From positions 17,192,035 to 17,256,034 of the forward strand of contig OY848918.1 in assembly GCA_963693285.1 (NCBI GenBank): a DNA stretch of 64,000 bases, in the 5' to 3' direction. Positions within the stretch are counted from its first letter, which is position 1. Every line of letters begins with the position of its first letter. The notes under the pieces are model-generated. The model was not told the origin of the DNA. It did no database searches and saw nothing but the letters and a program-made list of their open reading frames with translations. A program made the translations under genes and the position numbers. This DNA is from Xestospongia muta (Eukaryota > Porifera > Demospongiae > Haplosclerida > Petrosiidae). Positions 59,701 to 64,000 of this stretch are shown one piece after another.

Positions 59701-62066
59701 TTGTGGTAGCTTACATGCTAACATGGTGATAATTATATTGACATTGGCTATAATTCTAATTCCAAATGACCATATAATAATATTACTTATATAAAGGGCT
59801 GAGGATGACACAAGATGACAATTTGTACATCTGTGGTTTGTAAAACTATATAATAGTTTAAAATGTATTCTAATAAAGAACCATCATCATTACTATCTTG
59901 CATATAATCAACAAGTATGCTTTGTTTGTTATCAAGCTTTAGAGATCAATGACCTTGTTATATCAATAGTATACATATGTTACTAATATATATATCATAA
60001 TGTAACATCAAAATATGATAATATTAAAAATATACTAAAGTAGATGACATTACAAGTATGTACAAACATAGTTATGATCTATTTAATTAGCAGGATTGAT
60101 AAGGTAGTAGTTTCATAAGATACTCATACACATATCCTAGTATCACTTACACTATAGGTACATGTCTATAGTGATGAACTACATTACCTTTTTTGGCTTC
60201 TTCAATCAAATGTAATATAGTAGCTCTGTTCTTGTCATAAGGACTAACTTTGTCTGCAGCTGATTCACCTTTATTGTTCTTAATGGTAGCATCAGCTCCA
60301 TTTGATAAGAATAATTTGATGCATTCCATTCTGCCCCAAGAGCATGCGTCATGTAATGGAGTGTCACCATTCTATGTAATGAAATAATATCACATATCAT
60401 AAGATACGATACTGAGTGAATTACTTTGTAACTGATGTCTACTATTGATTCTGCTGATCATCGGCAGGAGAAATCAATTATCATAACAACAAAGATGGCA
60501 GTACAGTTATATAAAATGTTAGGATTAATACAAGCAGTAGTTTGTAAAGATTCACTCATATTGAAGAATCTATTATACAAGTCTAATTATTCTCTCAATG
60601 TAAATATCAGAGCATATTTCTACAAGTAATAAACAATATCCTTGTATATTCACTATGTTATCACTTAGAATATCAAACAATTTAATTTATATTATGTAAT
60701 AAACATAGTGATGACACTGACTCTAATTATAGTTAGTGCTAGGGTTATAGTAAATACAGACATGTTGTTTATATTGTGTGATATGTTAGCTAATATCATT
60801 CTAGTTTATATCTGATATTACTAGCATCTCATATGTTGTAGTAGTAGGTAGTACTTGAATGTACATAAACAAATAGACAGAGCTCAAGTGGTATGCTGTC
60901 ATTATTTTATCTTTTTACTTAATATGGCATATCTGCTTCTCAATGAAGGCTTTTGCATCTTTTAGAACCTAAAGCTACTTATTGTCTCTGTGATTATCAG
61001 CAAGTTGAAGTCAGAAACAACAAATTTTGTAATACCAGCAGACAACCAGTGTTTAAATTCATTGCATTGTTAAAGCACGCTATAATACAATAATGATAAC
61101 ATAGTCTACTATATCACTGATTGTTAGAGACATAAAAAGCACTAAAGGTATCTCAACATAACTCGTTATGATTGTTTGATTTTACTAAGACCTATATAAC
61201 TAGAGTAAAGAGCCTCCAGCTAAACAAACAGCTGATGTAATAATGATTATATTATAAGCACAGTTAATAATCAGAGTTGATAGAGTATTTCTTACTTTTA
61301 GTTTGTTAATATTGCTTACATGATAAAACAATCAATGTTAGATGATAAAACAACAAGTAGATACACAATTATAAACACATTAGTACTATACTACACATTG
61401 AAGCAATGATTTCCTTATAATATCTGACACTAGCAAACATATTTCAATTATATCCCTTAATTGGTAGATGTGACAAATATGTGATAACAATAATCATTAG
61501 TAATATCCTGATGTTATAAATCTGTGACACAGCCTATACTGTAAATTTTGTCTAACTGTAATTACTAAAGTTTGCTTGAATTACCCTTCAAATGTTTATA
61601 ACAAATTAAGGTACTACTTGTCTATCTATTACAATCAAAATCAATTTGTTCTATGGATAGAAAATCTGTCAAAGTTCTGCCAATATTCAGCTGACTTGCT
61701 AGTAAAGTAATTAAAGTAGGGATCACCTTCTAAAGGAATAAATTGGCACTTTAGTTTTTGTAGGCATTATGTCATCTTGTGTTAATATTAGTTACTACAA
61801 TAATCACTTTCATCTGTGTAGTTATTTTAGGAGTGTTCATATAACAACTTATAGGAGATAATTAAACCACAAATATCTACATAATTACATGTATTAATAA
61901 CAACATTATAAACAAAATACAGTCATGTATAATAATAACAACATATTTAAATAATGGAAATACTTACTTGGTCAATAGGATCCAGTGATGCACCAGCTTT
62001 AATAAGTATATGAGCTGTTTCAGATTTGCCATTGTGAGCAGCATAGTGAAGAGGAGTTCTCTTGAA
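56742..62066 (-). CDS. Gene B: paralogue of gene A, ankyrin / Roc-COR-like GTPase / death domain (5' end outside window)
   Basis: Exons in the window, in minus-strand order: 62066-61968, 60371-60188, 59307-57211, 57067-56742; phases agree and the protein ends TAG. The first exon encodes a 33-residue ankyrin repeat nearly identical to gene A exon 5. The second encodes a further ankyrin repeat plus a helix. The 2097-bp exon carries the P-loop GAPGTGKSS, a Ser/Asp-rich insertion, CIDSGGQ, LILGTFFDK and the COR-like region (ARWFLFQLEL...) uninterrupted. The last exon is a death domain. About 901 residues are present. The sequence right of 62.1 kb aligns with the gene A intron that follows its third exon, so more ankyrin exons should lie beyond 64 kb. 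Compared with gene A it lacks the intron inside COR and has a Cys-rich patch (CSICPLIPNHLC) near the end of the GTPase exon. Confidence 0.85.
59308..60187. other. Gene B intron
   Basis: 880-bp intron between the second ankyrin exon and the GTPase exon. No further feature seen. Confidence 0.75.
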
Positions 62067-64000
62067 CTACATAAAGAATATGTCAGTATTTATGATCAAT
62101 TGACTATAGAATATACAAATACATCTAATGATACATTATAAAGGATAGATAAAATAACTCAATATCATTTCACTAATGTATATAGAGAGGTTAATACTCT
62201 ATGTGTTGTCAGCAGTGGTATCTTTGATAATATTTTTTCTATTATGCCCATTAAAATTTGTTGTTAATTGTTTATTTGTATAACAGACTAGTGTAAACAA
62301 TCAACAGTGAGTACTTGATTGTTTTATAATAGTACTATAATTGTCATTGACATAGATATGACCAATGAAGAGTCAAAAGGCACACAAAGAATTTTGATAT
62401 TTTCTTATAAACATTCTTTATTTTTTGTGATATTGTTTGTTTCTGTATGTACTACTTCATCATATGATATACTTGTCTTAATATAAAATACAAACCTGAC
62501 TATTAAATGTTAAAGTATACTCAAGTATGTAATATCATACTTGTCTGCACAAGCTAAGGCACTTCAAATAGACTATGAGGGTAAAGGACAAGTGATCTAC
62601 ATGACTTGCATAATATATATTATAAAAATCATAAAAGTTGTAGATTGTTGAATTTTGTTCGTTATTTGATTTATACTTGTTGATAATAATATAATAAATT
62701 TATTAAAACAATGTTATGTTAGTGGAAGCTTCATTTATAGAAAAATGTCCACAATATGTACAAGAAATATTTTTTTCAACACATGCTTGCTTGTACTTGA
62801 TGAAAGATCATTTCGTGGATAAATTCATTTTTTCATATTTTGTGATTAGAACAGTAGATAAATGAAAATTTCACAAATTTTATAGCTTTAATACTTATTA
62901 ATCAAAAGGATGTACTCTACAAACCATAACTGTATTCTTGAGGTAATCAAGGAGTAAACTGGAACTAATGTGGTAAGACTTTTGTGTAGAAAACATGAAC
63001 AAATAATATATACTGTCATGATAGCAATATAAAGTACATATCTTACTATCAGAGATCACATTCTATATAATGCCCTATTTTGATGGCTGGTTGTTACTGG
63101 CAACATTTAATTTCTCAGTCAGTTTTAAGTAGGTTTATTTATTAATCACAGTATGTATTTGTTGATATATAGTATCAATAATTATTAAGGAAATTATATC
63201 ATATAAAGACTTTATTGATTAGGGAAGTAAGAAGACTCTATTAACAACATGTACCAGCAATCAAACAATGACATTGATTAGACTTTTGACTTAGAGACTC
63301 TCATAGTTAGCTTTTATTATCTGATAACAACAATGAAGATAGTACAGCATACATTACAAACCACTGGTACATCATACTTATAGACTGAGTGTAAAAACAT
63401 TACCATGTATTGGAATCTATAACCTAGCATATAGAAGTTTTGTTATATTATTTTTTTGTCAAAATGGACTCTGTACAGGTTGGTTACTAGAGTAACTATT
63501 ACATAACAATCTAACATTGTACAACAGGACTTGTTGACTCCATCCACACAGAAATATACAGTACTTGGAATACAATATTTGTCACATGACTTGTCAACAC
63601 AGAATCTTTATATATAATTTAAGTGTACACTGTGCTTGTTTCTGTGAAAATTCATGCATTCTATTCCTTATAATTTATGTTAATTACTTCATATTACTTA
63701 CAGTTTAAACATATATTGGAATGTAATCTCCACCATAACTTTATAATCATGAATGTTTTAAGGAGTTCTGTTTATATAGTGTTAGAATGATGACAACAAG
63801 TTGTAGAATGTATTTATTTATAATATAATATCAATACATAATTGTAAAGATCAATTAGACCATTATGTTTGTGATTTCACTAATCTATTATTAAACACAC
63901 GAAATCAATATATTCATCAGTGGACATTAAAAGCAATGATTCTTTGTTACTATCGCTCATAAAAAGCATTTGTTATATATAATACAAAAGGTTTCCACTT

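Noticed and set aside
1..64000. tRNA, rRNA or other structured RNA genes
   Set aside because: No tRNA A/B-box pair with cloverleaf, nor rRNA-like stretch, was recognised by eye; a covariance-model scan would be the decisive test.

Overview
This window is AT-rich eukaryotic, almost certainly animal, nuclear DNA. Genes are split by clean GT-AG introns, some only 44-46 bp long, and two large genes encode ankyrin/Roc-COR-like GTPase/death-domain proteins, an architecture related to animal DAPK. An early-branching animal with small introns and many such genes, for example a demosponge such as Amphimedon, fits best. That assignment is inference; no species marker is visible.

Layout. (1) 4.0-22.1 kb, minus strand: a complete 13-exon gene (gene A, 1066 aa) for an ankyrin - Roc/COR-like GTPase - death-domain protein. 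Its introns hold a recent 2.5-3.3 kb tandem duplication with a truncated exon copy, a deleted hAT element, a MITE and duplicated Ty3/gypsy integrase relics. (2) 22.1-25.9 kb: gene-free DNA with diverged duplications. (3) 25.9-29.6 kb, minus strand: a pogo-like (CENPB/jerky-type DDE) transposase gene (T1) with one nonsense codon, followed by six tandem copies of a 90-bp exon and a PHD-type zinc-finger exon. (4) 30-46 kb: mostly gene-free, with a second MITE copy, another MITE, a 340-bp CT microsatellite, a piggyBac pseudogene, and a diverged copy of a gene A intron. (5) 46.6-54.4 kb: a 7.84-kb pogo-like transposon (T2) with ~390-bp terminal inverted repeats flanked by TA. It encodes a transposase whose frame continues through about 30 tandem 72-bp exons separated by 44-bp introns into a Ulp1/C48-type protease and a PHD finger. 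(6) 54.4-56.5 kb: degraded coding relics, including a piggyBac C-terminus. (7) 56.7-62.1 kb, minus strand: gene B, a paralogue of gene A whose 5' end lies beyond the window; the introns of A and B are alignable.

The ankyrin/GTPase/death pair is a local gene family that has grown by segmental duplication. The most unusual content is the shared design of T1 and T2: a DD35D transposase with a tail made of many tandem, phase-1/phase-1 charged exons, closed by a PHD finger and, in T2, a cysteine protease. In T2 the first catalytic Asp is replaced by Asn, two array exons carry TAG codons and one has lost its splice acceptor, so both activity and splicing of this element are open questions.
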